DNA of 8,210 nt from an uncultured Collinsella sp. (GCA_902478995.1 CABSNF010000083.1:1-8210), one strand, 5' to 3'; counted from the stretch's first letter, positions 1 to 7,667 are shown. Made by a program: numbers and translations. Notes: a model not told the origin generated them from the letters alone.

Positions 1-23
1 CGTCAGATGTGTATAAGAGACAG
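1..23 (+). other. Nextera (Tn5) adapter remnant at contig start
   Basis: Positions 5-23 read AGATGTGTATAAGAGACAG, the 19-bp Tn5 mosaic end used in Nextera libraries. The preceding CGTC (1-4) matches the end of the Read 1 adapter arm; the Read 2 arm would give CGG before the AGATG. This is synthetic sequence left by incomplete trimming. Translated in the frame of the first gene it gives the false N-terminus MCIRDR. Genome starts at about 24. Confidence 0.98.
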
Positions 24-273
24 GATCGAGGCCGCCGATGTCGTGCTCATGGACGACAAGCCGTCCAACATTTCCCGCGCGATCCGCGTGGCACGCAAGA
101 CCATGGCGATTGTCTGGCAGAACATCATCTTTGCGCTGGGCGTTAAGTTGCTGATTCTAGTGCTGGCAGCACTCGGCATCGCCAACATGTGGCTTGCCGT
201 GTTCGGCGACGTAGGCGTGGCGATCATCGCCATCCTGAACGCCATGCGCGCGATGGGTGTCAAGAACCTGTAG
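24..273 (+). CDS. P1B-type heavy-metal-translocating ATPase (Zn/Cd/Pb type), C-terminal fragment
   Basis: The last 82 residues of a metal-exporting P-type ATPase, 5'-truncated by the contig end. The family uses ATP to pump soft or transition metal ions across the cytoplasmic membrane. The fragment opens with the end of the ATP-binding domain (IEAADVVLMDD, residues 1-11), the conserved stretch after the hinge motif of P-type ATPases. Two membrane helices follow, at about 34-52 and 56-74. The first carries K41 (GVKLLILVLA) and the second D62-V-G (FGDVGV). A Lys in the seventh helix and a DxG in the eighth are the metal-site signature of the P1B-2 (ZntA/CadA, Zn/Cd/Pb) subgroup, so copper specificity is unlikely. 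The N-terminal metal-binding domain, CPC motif and phosphorylation site lie outside the window. The stop is TAG. Any Met upstream in this frame is adapter-encoded. The DtxR-family regulator downstream converges on this gene and is not in its operon. Confidence 0.9.
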
Positions 274-289
274 CGTTCGTGGGCTGTCC

Positions 290-416
290 GGCCGGGGCCG
301 GGCTTGGTTTTGAAAACGTCCTCGCGCATGAGGCCCGTCTTTCCTGCTCCTGCGGAGCAACGGAAAGGCGGGCCTCGCGCTGCGGAGTGTTTTCAAAACC
401 AAGCCCGGCCCCGGCC
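290..416. repeat. Long imperfect palindrome (127 bp)
   Basis: The outer arms 290-317 and 389-416 are perfectly complementary over 28 bp, with core GGGCTTGGTTTTGAAAAC on the left. A second, inner stem pairs 330-344 with 362-376 with one wobble position (GAGGCCCG then CTTTCC). A terminal 6-bp hairpin, TGCTCC/GGAGCA, pairs 345-350 with 354-359 around a TGC loop. The partly unpaired 318-329 and 377-388 separate the stems. It sits 16 nt after the ATPase stop and between convergent genes. Neither side has a T tract, so it is not a classical intrinsic terminator, though an RNA hairpin this strong could still stop or protect transcripts from either side. Its length and nested symmetry suggest a member of a REP/MITE-like repeat family. 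No transposase is present and no target duplication is obvious. Confidence 0.8.
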
Positions 417-552
417 TGCATTGACACAGCTGGCGGTTCTTGGGCATCGCTTGCTGGCGGGGTTCCTTAGCTGAAATGGACTTGGCCGAAAGGGCCGCTG
501 GTCCCGGTCGCTGGTTCGCGCTTTGCGTGAACTCCGCGCCACTGTGGGTCAG
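417..552. other. Non-coding gap between the palindrome and the DtxR gene
   Basis: I see no credible gene. There are two small inverted repeats: GGCC-GAAA-GGGCC at about 484-496, and GTTCGCGC-TTT-GCGTGAAC at 514-532 with one wobble pair. The second lies 20 nt past the stop of the minus-strand regulator gene and might act as its 3' end structure, but it has no T tract. A TTGACA at 421-426 has no matching -10 element at the usual spacing. Confidence 0.5.
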
Positions 553-942
553 TTAGGCTTCCGTTGTTGGACCCGCCACATCTTCCCGTCCCAGCATCGA
601 TCTTAGCTTCTCAAAGCTCTCCTCGCTTAGGCAGTGCTCCATGTGGCAGCCCTCTTGCGACGCGACCTCAGCCGAAACACCCGCATCCTCCAACAGCCCC
701 ACGAAAAAGCAGTGACGCTCCCACATTTGGCGAGCGACCTCCAGACCACGCTCCGTCAGATGAACGTCGCGCTTGCCCATTTCGACATAGCCGTTGCTTT
801 CCAGCGTCGCCATGGCCTTGGAAACGCTCGCCTTGGTTACGCCGAGGTACTCCGCAACGTCGATCGAGCGCACGATGCCCTGACGTTCCGACAGAACGTA
901 GATCGATTCGAGATAGTCTTCTCCGGATTCACGTAGGGCCAT
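553..942 (-). CDS. DtxR/MntR-family metal-dependent transcriptional repressor
   Basis: A 129-residue cytoplasmic DNA-binding protein. When bound to Mn or Fe, regulators of this family repress metal uptake or control export genes. Residues 1-65 form the winged helix-turn-helix: an opening helix ESGEDYLESIYVLSE, a recognition region VTKASVSKAMATLESNGYV and a wing to about residue 64. The rest is the dimerisation and metal-binding domain. By alignment with B. subtilis MntR and DtxR, the likely metal ligands are D9, E12, H77, C99, E102 and H103 (motif EGCHMEH, 97-103). The mix is notable: D9, E12 and H77 are MntR-like, whereas C99 is DtxR-like (MntR has Glu), so the metal cannot be assigned. No C-terminal SH3/FeoA domain is present, as in the short MntR type. 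The ATG at 942 is chosen because AAAGG precedes it by 7 nt and the protein then opens like the family. A longer GTG start at 990 would place coding sequence over an operator-like element. Stop TAA. Confidence 0.93.
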   Translation of the reverse strand: MALRESGEDYLESIYVLSERQGIVRSIDVAEYLGVTKASVSKAMATLESNGYVEMGKRDVHLTERGLEVARQMWERHCFFVGLLEDAGVSAEVASQEGCHMEHCLSEESFEKLRSMLGREDVAGPTTEA

Positions 943-963
943 GGGCCGCCTTTCGCGATGATT

Positions 964-1050
964 GCTAGTTAGCCTTTGGATACTTTTCACAGCTTACTTT
1001 ACCGCAAAAGTTGCCCATGTCTTACTACTTTGCCTAAAAGTTAGCCGTGT
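964..1050. promoter_or_regulatory. Candidate metal-regulator operator boxes upstream of the DtxR gene
   Basis: This A/T-richer stretch upstream of the regulator holds three related inverted-repeat elements: CTAA-AAG-TTAG at 1034-1044 (extended GCCTAAAAGTTAGCC), GCAA-AAG-TTGC at 1004-1014, and GCTA-GT-TAGC at 964-973. The centres are about 30 and 40 bp apart, near three and four helical turns. The first two lie in a wider direct repeat (996-1020 and 1027-1050) that starts ACTTT and ends TGT. Elements 1 and 3 share AGTTAGCC. TTAG/CTAA half-sites are typical of DtxR-family operators. The minus-strand promoter of the regulator must lie here, so autoregulation is likely by inference, but I cannot place a convincing -35/-10 pair. 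Confidence 0.5.
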
Positions 1051-1070
1051 TTCACAAAACGTGCGGGACG

Positions 1071-1106
1071 AAAACAAAATGGGGACGCCCCGCAAGGAGT
1101 GTCCCC
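1071..1106 (-). terminator. Rho-independent terminator after the HAD phosphatase gene
   Basis: On the minus strand, GGGGACACTCC-TTGC-GGGGCGTCCCC (1106 to 1081) forms an 11-bp stem with one A-C mismatch and one wobble, closed by a 4-nt loop. It is followed at once by ATTTTGTTTT (1080 to 1071). It lies 17 nt after the HAD stop codon and ends the uup-HAD transcript before the regulator promoter region. Confidence 0.85.
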
Positions 1107-1122
1107 AGGTGCCGAGCCGCAG

Positions 1123-1893
1123 TTATAACAGTCCAAAGTGCTTCGCGGCGTTGTAGATCCCGTCGTCGTCCACGGCAGTCGTCACATAGGTCGCCGCAGC
1201 CTTCACCGTGTCCTGCGCGTTGCCCATGGCCACGCTCGTGCCCACGGCGGAAAACATCGACAGGTCGTTCTCGCCATCGCCAAAGGCAATCGCCTCGCTC
1301 GCATCGACACCCAGGCGCTCCAGCGTCGCCGCCACGCCCAGGTCCTTACCACCGTTAGCGGGGATAATGTCGCAGAACAGGTCACACCAGCGCGTAGTGA
1401 GCGAATGCGACACCGCATCGGTCACGATATGCTCGTCGGCCGGGTCCACAAAGGCGCAAAACTGGTAGACCGGTGCGTCAAACGCGTGCTCAAACGGCTC
1501 CTCGTGGTAGACGATTCCCGCGTTGCTGCCGGCCGTCACCACGCGCTCGGACAGACGGTTCACAAACGAGTTCTCGCCCTGCATGCACAGCGAGTCGTAG
1601 CACCCCTGCGCCACCTGGTCCACAATCACCGCGACGTCGTCCGGATCGATCGGGCAGCTGCGATAAACGCCCTTGGCGTCAAAACAGTGCTGGCCCGAAA
1701 GCGTAATGTACGCATCCCATCCCAAGTCGAGCAGCCAGTCCGGCATCTGGTAGGTCGGGCGGCCCGTGGCGATCACGCACGCAATCCCCTGCTCGTGAAA
1801 GTTGTCGAGCACCTGCTGCGCCGACGCCGGAATCCGGTGGGTCTTAAAGCTCAGCAGCGTGCCGTCGATATCGAAAAACGCGGCTTTGATCAT
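1123..1893 (-). CDS. Cof-type HAD-superfamily phosphatase
   Basis: A 256-residue soluble hydrolase of the Cof/YbjI (HAD IIB) type. These enzymes remove phosphate from small molecules such as sugar phosphates or flavin and pyridoxal phosphates through an aspartyl-phosphate intermediate with Mg2+. All four catalytic motifs are visible: motif I FFDIDGTLL with nucleophile D8 and acid D10, motif II ATGR with T43, motif III with K183 (GGKDLG), and motif IV FGDGENDLSMF with D206 and D210. The GGKDLGVAATLERLG segment before motif IV is typical of the Cof group. Between motifs II and III lies a cap of about 100 residues (roughly 80-180), as in type IIB. The length is normal for the family. The ATG at 1893 lies 6 nt after the ABC-F stop, and its ribosome site GAGGAG lies in the end of that gene, so the two are co-transcribed and probably translationally coupled. 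The substrate cannot be read from the sequence. Confidence 0.95.
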   Translation of the reverse strand: MIKAAFFDIDGTLLSFKTHRIPASAQQVLDNFHEQGIACVIATGRPTYQMPDWLLDLGWDAYITLSGQHCFDAKGVYRSCPIDPDDVAVIVDQVAQGCYDSLCMQGENSFVNRLSERVVTAGSNAGIVYHEEPFEHAFDAPVYQFCAFVDPADEHIVTDAVSHSLTTRWCDLFCDIIPANGGKDLGVAATLERLGVDASEAIAFGDGENDLSMFSAVGTSVAMGNAQDTVKAAATYVTTAVDDDGIYNAAKHFGLL

Positions 1894-1899
1894 CCTCGC

Positions 1900-3759
1900 C
1901 TACTCCTCGCCCTCGAGCTTTTCGCTCGCCTCGAGCCACGCCATCTCCAACTCGTCCATGGCAGCGTGAGCCTCGTCGATCTTTGCCTGCTGCTCGCCGA
2001 GCGCCGTGTAGTTGGTGGGATCGACTTGGGCCATTGCTGCCTCGGCCTTCTCAACGCGGACACGCTGCGTCTCCATCTTGCGCTCGAGCGAGCTCACCTC
2101 GCGGCGAAGCTTCTGACGCTCGGCGTTGGACAGGCCGTTGGGCTGACCGCTCGACTTGGGCTTGTCGGCAGCAGCCGCCGCCGTACCGGTGTCGAACGTG
2201 CCGGTCTTAGCGCTCGGCGCGCCCACGGGCTCGTCCTCGGCGGTAGCGTTGCACAGGCGCAGGTACTGGTCCACGCCGCCGGGCATATGTGTCAGGTGGC
2301 CGTCGAGCAGCGCCCACTGCTGGTCGGTCACGCGCTCCATCAAAAAGCGGTCGTGCGTCACCAGAATCAACGTGCCGGGCCAGCCGTCGAGCAGGTCCTC
2401 GACAATCGCGAGCATGTCGGTATCCAGGTCGTTGCCAGGCTCGTCCAGGATGAGCACGTTGGGCTCGTCCAGAATCGTCAGCAGCAGCGACAGGCGACGG
2501 CGCTGGCCGCCCGAAAGATCGCCGATGCGGCTCCAGAGCTGCTGCGTCGTAAATCCCAGGCGCTCGCAGAGCTTCTCGGGCGAAGTTTCCTTGCCGTCGA
2601 TGACGTAGTACTTCTTATAGTTGCTGAGCACCTCGCGAATCGTGTCGCCCATGTAGGGCTCGAGCTCCTCGAGCTGCTGCGACAGCACGCCAAAGCGCAC
2701 TGTCTGGCCGATCTTTACACGGCCGCGCGTGGGTTCAATCTTGCCCTGGATCACGTCGAGCAAGGTCGACTTGCCGGTGCCGTTCTCGCCCAAAAGACCA
2801 TAGCGGTCGCCCGCACCAATGAGCCAGGTCACATCGGTGAGCACCTGCTTGGGCACGCCATCGGTATCCGCATAGCCGGCATCCACGTCGACCACATCGA
2901 TAACCTGCTTGCCCAAGCGGCTCACGGCGAGGCGTTTGAGCTCCAGCTCGTCACGCACGGGCGGCACGTCGGCGATCAGCTCGCGGGCGGCATCCACGCG
3001 AAACTTGGGCTTGGTGGAACGAGCCTGGGCACCGCGGCTCAGCCACGCGAGCTCCTTACGTGCCATGTTGCGACGGCGCTCCTCGGTAACCGCGGCCATG
3101 CGGTCGCGTTCCACGCGCTGCAGGATGTAGGCCGAGTAACCGCCCTCGAAGGGGTCGACCTGGCCGTCGTGGACCTCCCACATGCTGGTGCAGACCTCGT
3201 CCAAGAACCAACGGTCATGCGTGACCACGAGCATGGCGCCCTGGCCACGCTGCCAGCGGGCCTTTAAGTGACGCGCGAGCCAGTTGATGGTGCGCATGTC
3301 CAGGTGGTTGGTGGGCTCGTCGAGCATGAGCACGTCGTAGTCGCCGATCAGCAGGCGCGCGAGGTCCACGCGACGGCGCTGGCCGCCCGAAAGCTCGCCC
3401 ACCGTGCCCTCCCAGGGCACATCGCTAATAAGGCCGGGCAGAATCTGGCGCGTGCGGGGGCTCGACGCCCACTCGTACTCAGGGACGTCACCCACAACGG
3501 CATGATGCACGGTGTCGGTATCGACCAGCTGGTCCTTTTGGCCGAGTAGACCGATCGTGGTGTCGCGGCGGTGCGTCACGCGGCCGTCGTCGGGCTCCAA
3601 CGTGCCGGCGAGCACGCTCAGCAGCGTCGACTTGCCGTCGCCGTTTTTACCGACAATACCAATGCGGTCGCCCTCGCCCACGCCGAGCGTCACGCTATCG
3701 ATAATATGCTTGGTGGGAAACTCTAGGCTGACGGAATCGCATCCCAAAAGAATCGCCAT
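1900..3759 (-). CDS. uup: ABC-F family ATPase, Uup type
   Basis: A 619-residue cytoplasmic protein with two ABC ATPase domains and no membrane segment. ABC-F proteins act on ribosomes or, for Uup, have also been linked to DNA-junction and ribosome-assembly functions. Domain 1: Walker A GKNGDGKST (37-45), signature LSGGQRRR (123-130), Walker B LMLDEPTNHLD (144-154), switch H181. A charged linker (about 215-280) includes RKELAWLSRGAQARSTKPK, a Uup-like feature. Domain 2: Walker A GENGTGKST (324-332), signature LSGGQRRR (415-422), Walker B VLILDEPGNDLD (435-446), H469. The D in place of H after the Asn is also seen in E. coli Uup, but Gly for Thr in EPG is unusual. A low-complexity stretch (508-540) leads to a C-terminal coiled coil (545-617), the DNA- or ribosome-binding tail of Uup. 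The ATG at 3759 is preferred over an upstream start at 3915 because AAGGAG lies 8 nt before it and homology begins there; the longer reading would cross the promoter. Resistance-type ABC-F is less likely given the tail. Confidence 0.93.
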   Translation of the reverse strand: MAILLGCDSVSLEFPTKHIIDSVTLGVGEGDRIGIVGKNGDGKSTLLSVLAGTLEPDDGRVTHRRDTTIGLLGQKDQLVDTDTVHHAVVGDVPEYEWASSPRTRQILPGLISDVPWEGTVGELSGGQRRRVDLARLLIGDYDVLMLDEPTNHLDMRTINWLARHLKARWQRGQGAMLVVTHDRWFLDEVCTSMWEVHDGQVDPFEGGYSAYILQRVERDRMAAVTEERRRNMARKELAWLSRGAQARSTKPKFRVDAARELIADVPPVRDELELKRLAVSRLGKQVIDVVDVDAGYADTDGVPKQVLTDVTWLIGAGDRYGLLGENGTGKSTLLDVIQGKIEPTRGRVKIGQTVRFGVLSQQLEELEPYMGDTIREVLSNYKKYYVIDGKETSPEKLCERLGFTTQQLWSRIGDLSGGQRRRLSLLLTILDEPNVLILDEPGNDLDTDMLAIVEDLLDGWPGTLILVTHDRFLMERVTDQQWALLDGHLTHMPGGVDQYLRLCNATAEDEPVGAPSAKTGTFDTGTAAAAADKPKSSGQPNGLSNAERQKLRREVSSLERKMETQRVRVEKAEAAMAQVDPTNYTALGEQQAKIDEAHAAMDELEMAWLEASEKLEGEE

Positions 3760-3794
3760 ATGCCCTGCTCCTTCGTAGAAATTCAACGTTGTCC

Positions 3795-3803
3795 ATGATA
3801 GCA
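3795..3803 (-). promoter_or_regulatory. Candidate extended -10 promoter of the uup-HAD unit
   Basis: On the minus strand TGCTATCAT gives a TATCAT -10 element with the upstream TG of an extended -10. It predicts a 5' leader of about 30 nt before the ABC-F ATG and its AAGGAG site. The -35 region is GC-rich and poor (TGGTTT at 17-nt spacing), which fits an extended -10 promoter. It is the only good candidate between the pst terminator and the gene. Confidence 0.5.
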
Positions 3804-3871
3804 GCGAGCCCCACCCCAAACCACCACGAAGGCGCCTGTCCCCTTTGTGGCGGTCGTTTCGGTCGCAGAGC

Positions 3872-3909
3872 AAAAAGGCGGGCCATCTCCCAAAAGAGAT
3901 GACCCGCCT
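3872..3909 (-). terminator. Rho-independent terminator of the pst operon
   Basis: On the minus strand AGGCGGGTCATCTC (3909-3896) pairs with GAGATGGCCCGCCT (3889-3876) over 14 bp with one wobble, around a 6-nt TTTTGG loop. A TTTTT run follows (3876-3872). It begins 55 nt past the pstB stop codon and closes the operon, so no further gene belongs to it. On the plus strand the stem is not followed by a T tract. Confidence 0.93.
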
Positions 3910-3964
3910 CTCCAATCAGTCCCGTGACAACCGTGGCCGCCGCGGGCCTCAAGCATGTCCCGGA

Positions 3965-4833
<869 letters not shown>

Positions 4834-4837
<4 letters not shown>

Positions 4838-5760
4838 TCGGCCGTCATCTTCCTCGCCAGTTGCTTGCCCACAATGCGGGCGATTACGTTAAACAGCAGC
4901 ACGCAAATCATCAGCAGTGCAGCGGTGCCCCAGACGATCTGCTGGGCCTCGGGGCTGCCCTCGCCATAGATCTTGTAGATATGCACGGCGAGCGACTCGC
5001 CGGGGCGGAACACGTTCCAGGCGCAGGTAGGGCTCGACAGGTTAAAGCTCAAGAAGTTCAGGCGAACCGGCGAGCTCATGCCCGAGGTAAAGAGCAATGC
5101 TGCGGCCTCGCCAAACACGCGGCCGGCCGAAAGCACGATACCGGTCACGATGGCGGGCATGGCCTCGGGGATCAGGATGTGCAGCGTGGCCTCCCAGCGG
5201 GTGAGGCCCATAGCCAGGCACGCATCGCGCTGGGCCTGCGGCACGTCCTCGAGCGCCTGCTGGATTACGCGCACCAGAATGGGGATGTTGAACATGGTGA
5301 GCGCGACGGCACCGGAGATGATGGAATACTTCCAGCCCAGCTGCACCGAGAACACCAGAAAACCGAACATGCCGACGACGATGGAAGGCAGCGAGGACAG
5401 CGTCTCGATGGCGGTGGAGGCGATGTCGCGGATGGGTCCGTCGGGTGCGTACTCGACCAGGAAGACCGCGCCACCCAGGCTGATGGGCACCGAGATACCT
5501 AGGGTAATCAGCAGCAGATAGAACGAGTCGAACAGCTGATAGAGCACGCCGCCCTGGGTTCCGTTGGCGCGCGCGGGCTGCGTGAGAAAGCCCGGCTGGA
5601 ACAGCGTCGAGATGCCCTCGAACAGGATATAGGCCACCATGGAGACGACAATGAGCATGACGATGGCGACGATCGCCGTCAACACGCCCGTGGCGATGCG
5701 GTCCTGTTTTTGGACGCGCCCGAGTCTCGCCTCGTCGACATGGATGCGCGTGCTAGCCAC
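4834..5760 (-). CDS. pstA: Phosphate ABC transporter permease PstA
   Basis: A 308-residue integral membrane protein, one of the two channel subunits of the high-affinity phosphate importer. A cytoplasmic start (1-22) is followed by about six hydrophobic helices, near 24-48, 76-101, 118-140, 146-168, 200-222 and 275-296. The cytoplasmic loop that contacts PstB is visible as EDVPQAQRDACLAMGLTRWE followed by IPEAMPAIVTG (171-207), the EAA loop of binding-protein-dependent permeases. The RVFGEAAALLFTSG segment (214-227) is characteristic of PstA. The start is a GTG at 5760 overlapping the end of pstC by 8 nt, with AGGGGG about 9 nt upstream; no in-frame ATG exists before residue 35, which would remove the first helix. 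The overlap with both neighbours (8 nt and 4 nt) points to tight translational coupling and fixed stoichiometry. Confidence 0.96.
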
Positions 5761-6661
5761 GAGCCTTCGCCCCCTTGCGGCCGATAAGGTGGATGATCAG
5801 GATGAAGATGAGGCTCATGCCCATCAGCAGCAGGCCGAGTGCCCACAGAACATCGTCCTGGGCCGAGCCCTCGGCATAGACCGCCATGGACGTGGTGAGC
5901 GTGGTGGTGATGGTGGACGCCGGCGACAGCAGCGACGTCGGCATGGCCTCGATGCCGCCGATAACCATGCGCACGGCGAGCGTCTCGCCAAAGGCACGCG
6001 TCATGCCAAGGATGACCGCAGTCATGAGCGACGGCATGGCGGACTTGAGCACCACGTGCCAAATGGTCTGCCAGCGGGTGTAGCCCAGCGCGAGCGAGCC
6101 CTGACGGTAGCTATCGGGCACAGCGCGCAGGCCATCGACCGAAAGCGTGGTCATGGTCGGCAGGATCATGACAGCCAGCACGATGGCGCCGGGCAAGATG
6201 CCCAGGCCCGTGCTCACGTGGAAAACGCTCTTCATAAGGCCGACGACCACGTGAAAACCGATCAGGCCAAAGACGACCGAGGGAATGCCGGTCAAAAGCT
6301 CAATAAGCGGTTGAAAGACCTTGGAGCCAAATTTGGGTTGGATCTCGACCGCAAAGACGGCAGAGCCGATGGCGATGGGCAGCGCGATGAGCGTGGAGAG
6401 CACCATGACCGCAAACGAGGTGACGATCAGGGGCAGGGCGCCGGTATAGGGCAGGCCGTTTTCGGCTGTGTTGGCCAGGTCCCACTTGGTGCCGGTGAAG
6501 AACTCCACGACCGAGACGCCGTCCTTGACAAAAGCCGAGAGACCCTTTTGGGCGACCATAAAGATGAGCGCGGCAACGACAAGCGTCACGAGCGCTACGC
6601 ACGCGCCCGTGACGCCCAGGCCCACGTTCTCAAGGTCGCGCTTTGGCAGCTGTTTTGCCAT
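5753..6661 (-). CDS. pstC: Phosphate ABC transporter permease PstC
   Basis: A 302-residue integral membrane protein, the partner of PstA in the phosphate channel. Hydrophobic helices lie near 14-37, 76-104, 118-143, 155-175, 208-228 and 270-293. The long periplasmic loop after the first helix holds FFTGTKWD (54-61), a PstC hallmark. IELLTGIPSVVFGLIGF (120-136) and the EAA-loop region VPDSYRQGSLALGYTRWQTIWHVVL (181-205) contact PstB. TRAFGETLAVRMVIG (221-235) is the conserved PstC counterpart of the PstA FGEAA motif. The ATG at 6661 has AAAGG 6 nt upstream. It begins 25 nt after the pstS stop with no terminator between, so it is read from the pstS promoter. Confidence 0.97.
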   Translation of the reverse strand: MAKQLPKRDLENVGLGVTGACVALVTLVVAALIFMVAQKGLSAFVKDGVSVVEFFTGTKWDLANTAENGLPYTGALPLIVTSFAVMVLSTLIALPIAIGSAVFAVEIQPKFGSKVFQPLIELLTGIPSVVFGLIGFHVVVGLMKSVFHVSTGLGILPGAIVLAVMILPTMTTLSVDGLRAVPDSYRQGSLALGYTRWQTIWHVVLKSAMPSLMTAVILGMTRAFGETLAVRMVIGGIEAMPTSLLSPASTITTTLTTSMAVYAEGSAQDDVLWALGLLLMGMSLIFILIIHLIGRKGAKARG

Positions 6662-6686
6662 TGCAAACCTTTCCGGGGGCGATTAC

Positions 6687-7625
6687 TTATTTAGCAGAGA
6701 CCTTGCCGCTGGCGTCCTTGACGACCTTCATGGCAGAGACGGGGATAAAGCCCTGCTCCTCGACGAGCTTGCCCTGAACGTCGTCGGAGAGCATAAACTC
6801 CAGGAAGGCCTTGGTGGCCTCGTCGGCGTCCTTGGAGCAGTACATGTGCTCGGTCGCCCAGATCTTGAAGGAGTCGTCGGTGACGTTTGCACTCTTGGGC
6901 TCCACGCCCTCGACCTTGATGGCGTTGAACTTGGAGTCATCGAAGTGCGAGAAGTCCAGGTAGGAGATGGCGTTGTCGGTACTGCCCATCTGAGTCTGGA
7001 CATCGCCGGACTTGTCGAGCTCGGCGTCGCCCTTAAAGTCGACTGCCTCGTCGCCAAAGACGGCAGCCTCGAAGGTGGCGCGGGTACCGGAACCGGCCTT
7101 GCGGTTGAGGACGACGATGGTGGCGTCGTCGCCGCCGACCTCCTTCCAGTTGGTGATCTGGCCAGAGAAGATGCCCTTGAGCTGCTCGAGGGACAGGTCG
7201 TCGACCTTGACGTTCTTGGAGACGACGGGACCCATGCCCACGACGGCAACCTCGTGGTCGACGAGGTTCTTGACCTGGTCGGCCTCGAGCTTGGTCTCGG
7301 CGAAGACGTCGGAGTTACCGATGGTGACGGTGCCGGCGGCGACAGCGGTCAGACCCTTGCCCGAACCGTTGCCCGAGCCGGAAACGGAGGCGTCCGGGTT
7401 GGCATCCATGAACTTCTCGGCAGCAGCCTCGACGAGAGCCTGGAACGAGGAGGCGCCGTCGTAGGTCACCTCGCCGGAGACGGACTCGGCAGCAGCGGCG
7501 CTACCCTTGTCGGCGGCATCGGATGCGCCAGAGCCGCCGCACCCAACGAGACCGAGACCGACGATGCTGGCAAGACCACCAGCGAGGCCGAGGAACTGAC
7601 GACGAGAATAAGCCTGATCGAGCAT
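6687..7625 (-). CDS. pstS: Phosphate-binding lipoprotein PstS, Tat-type signal
   Basis: A 312-residue extracytoplasmic phosphate-binding protein that delivers phosphate to PstC/PstA. The N-terminus has a twin-arginine motif SRRQFLGL (7-14), a hydrophobic segment (12-28) and a lipobox LVGC with acylated C29, so it is probably exported folded by Tat and then anchored as a lipoprotein. A short Ser/Ala/Gly linker (30-49) follows. Phosphate-contact segments are visible: GASSF (57-61), the Gly/Ser loop SGSGNGSGKG (82-91), GNSDVF (103-108) and RKAGSGTRATFE (175-186). SLEQLKGIFSGQITNW (145-160) and NAISYLDF (218-225) are standard PstS features. The ATG at 7625 is chosen because AAAGGA lies 5-6 nt upstream and gives a compact signal peptide. 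Alternatives at 7643 (ATG) or 7715 extend it with sequence unlike the family; the former would lie upstream of the good ribosome site. Confidence 0.96.
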   Translation of the reverse strand: MLDQAYSRRQFLGLAGGLASIVGLGLVGCGGSGASDAADKGSAAAAESVSGEVTYDGASSFQALVEAAAEKFMDANPDASVSGSGNGSGKGLTAVAAGTVTIGNSDVFAETKLEADQVKNLVDHEVAVVGMGPVVSKNVKVDDLSLEQLKGIFSGQITNWKEVGGDDATIVVLNRKAGSGTRATFEAAVFGDEAVDFKGDAELDKSGDVQTQMGSTDNAISYLDFSHFDDSKFNAIKVEGVEPKSANVTDDSFKIWATEHMYCSKDADEATKAFLEFMLSDDVQGKLVEEQGFIPVSAMKVVKDASGKVSAK

Positions 7626-7650
7626 GATCTTCCTTTCATACATGCGACTC

Positions 7651-7667
7651 GCGGGCACCCCGCCCGC
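7651..7667 (-). other. Small hairpin in the pstS leader
   Basis: GCGGGC-ACCCC-GCCCGC is a perfect 6-bp stem around a 5-nt loop, about 25 nt before the pstS start and just upstream of its ribosome site. It has no T tract, so it is not a terminator. It could stabilise the leader RNA or affect translation, but a GC-rich genome yields such stems by chance. Confidence 0.35.

Noticed and set aside
421..450. TTGACA as a -35 promoter element
   Set aside because: No acceptable -10 at 16-18 nt spacing and no plus-strand gene downstream.
943..990. An extended GTG start for the DtxR-family gene
   Set aside because: It would place coding sequence over an operator-like box, lacks a good ribosome site, and family homology begins at the ATG at 942, which has AAAGG upstream.
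1138..3267. A 709-codon plus-strand open frame antisense to the HAD and ABC-F genes
   Set aside because: It lies opposite two genes with complete catalytic motifs. Its translation is rich in R, H, A, V and L without recognisable domains, as expected of an antisense shadow in GC-rich DNA.
5639..6694. A plus-strand open frame of 351 codons across pstA/pstC
   Set aside because: The translation is dominated by D, H, G, R and K repeats mirroring hydrophobic codons of the permeases; a reverse-strand shadow.
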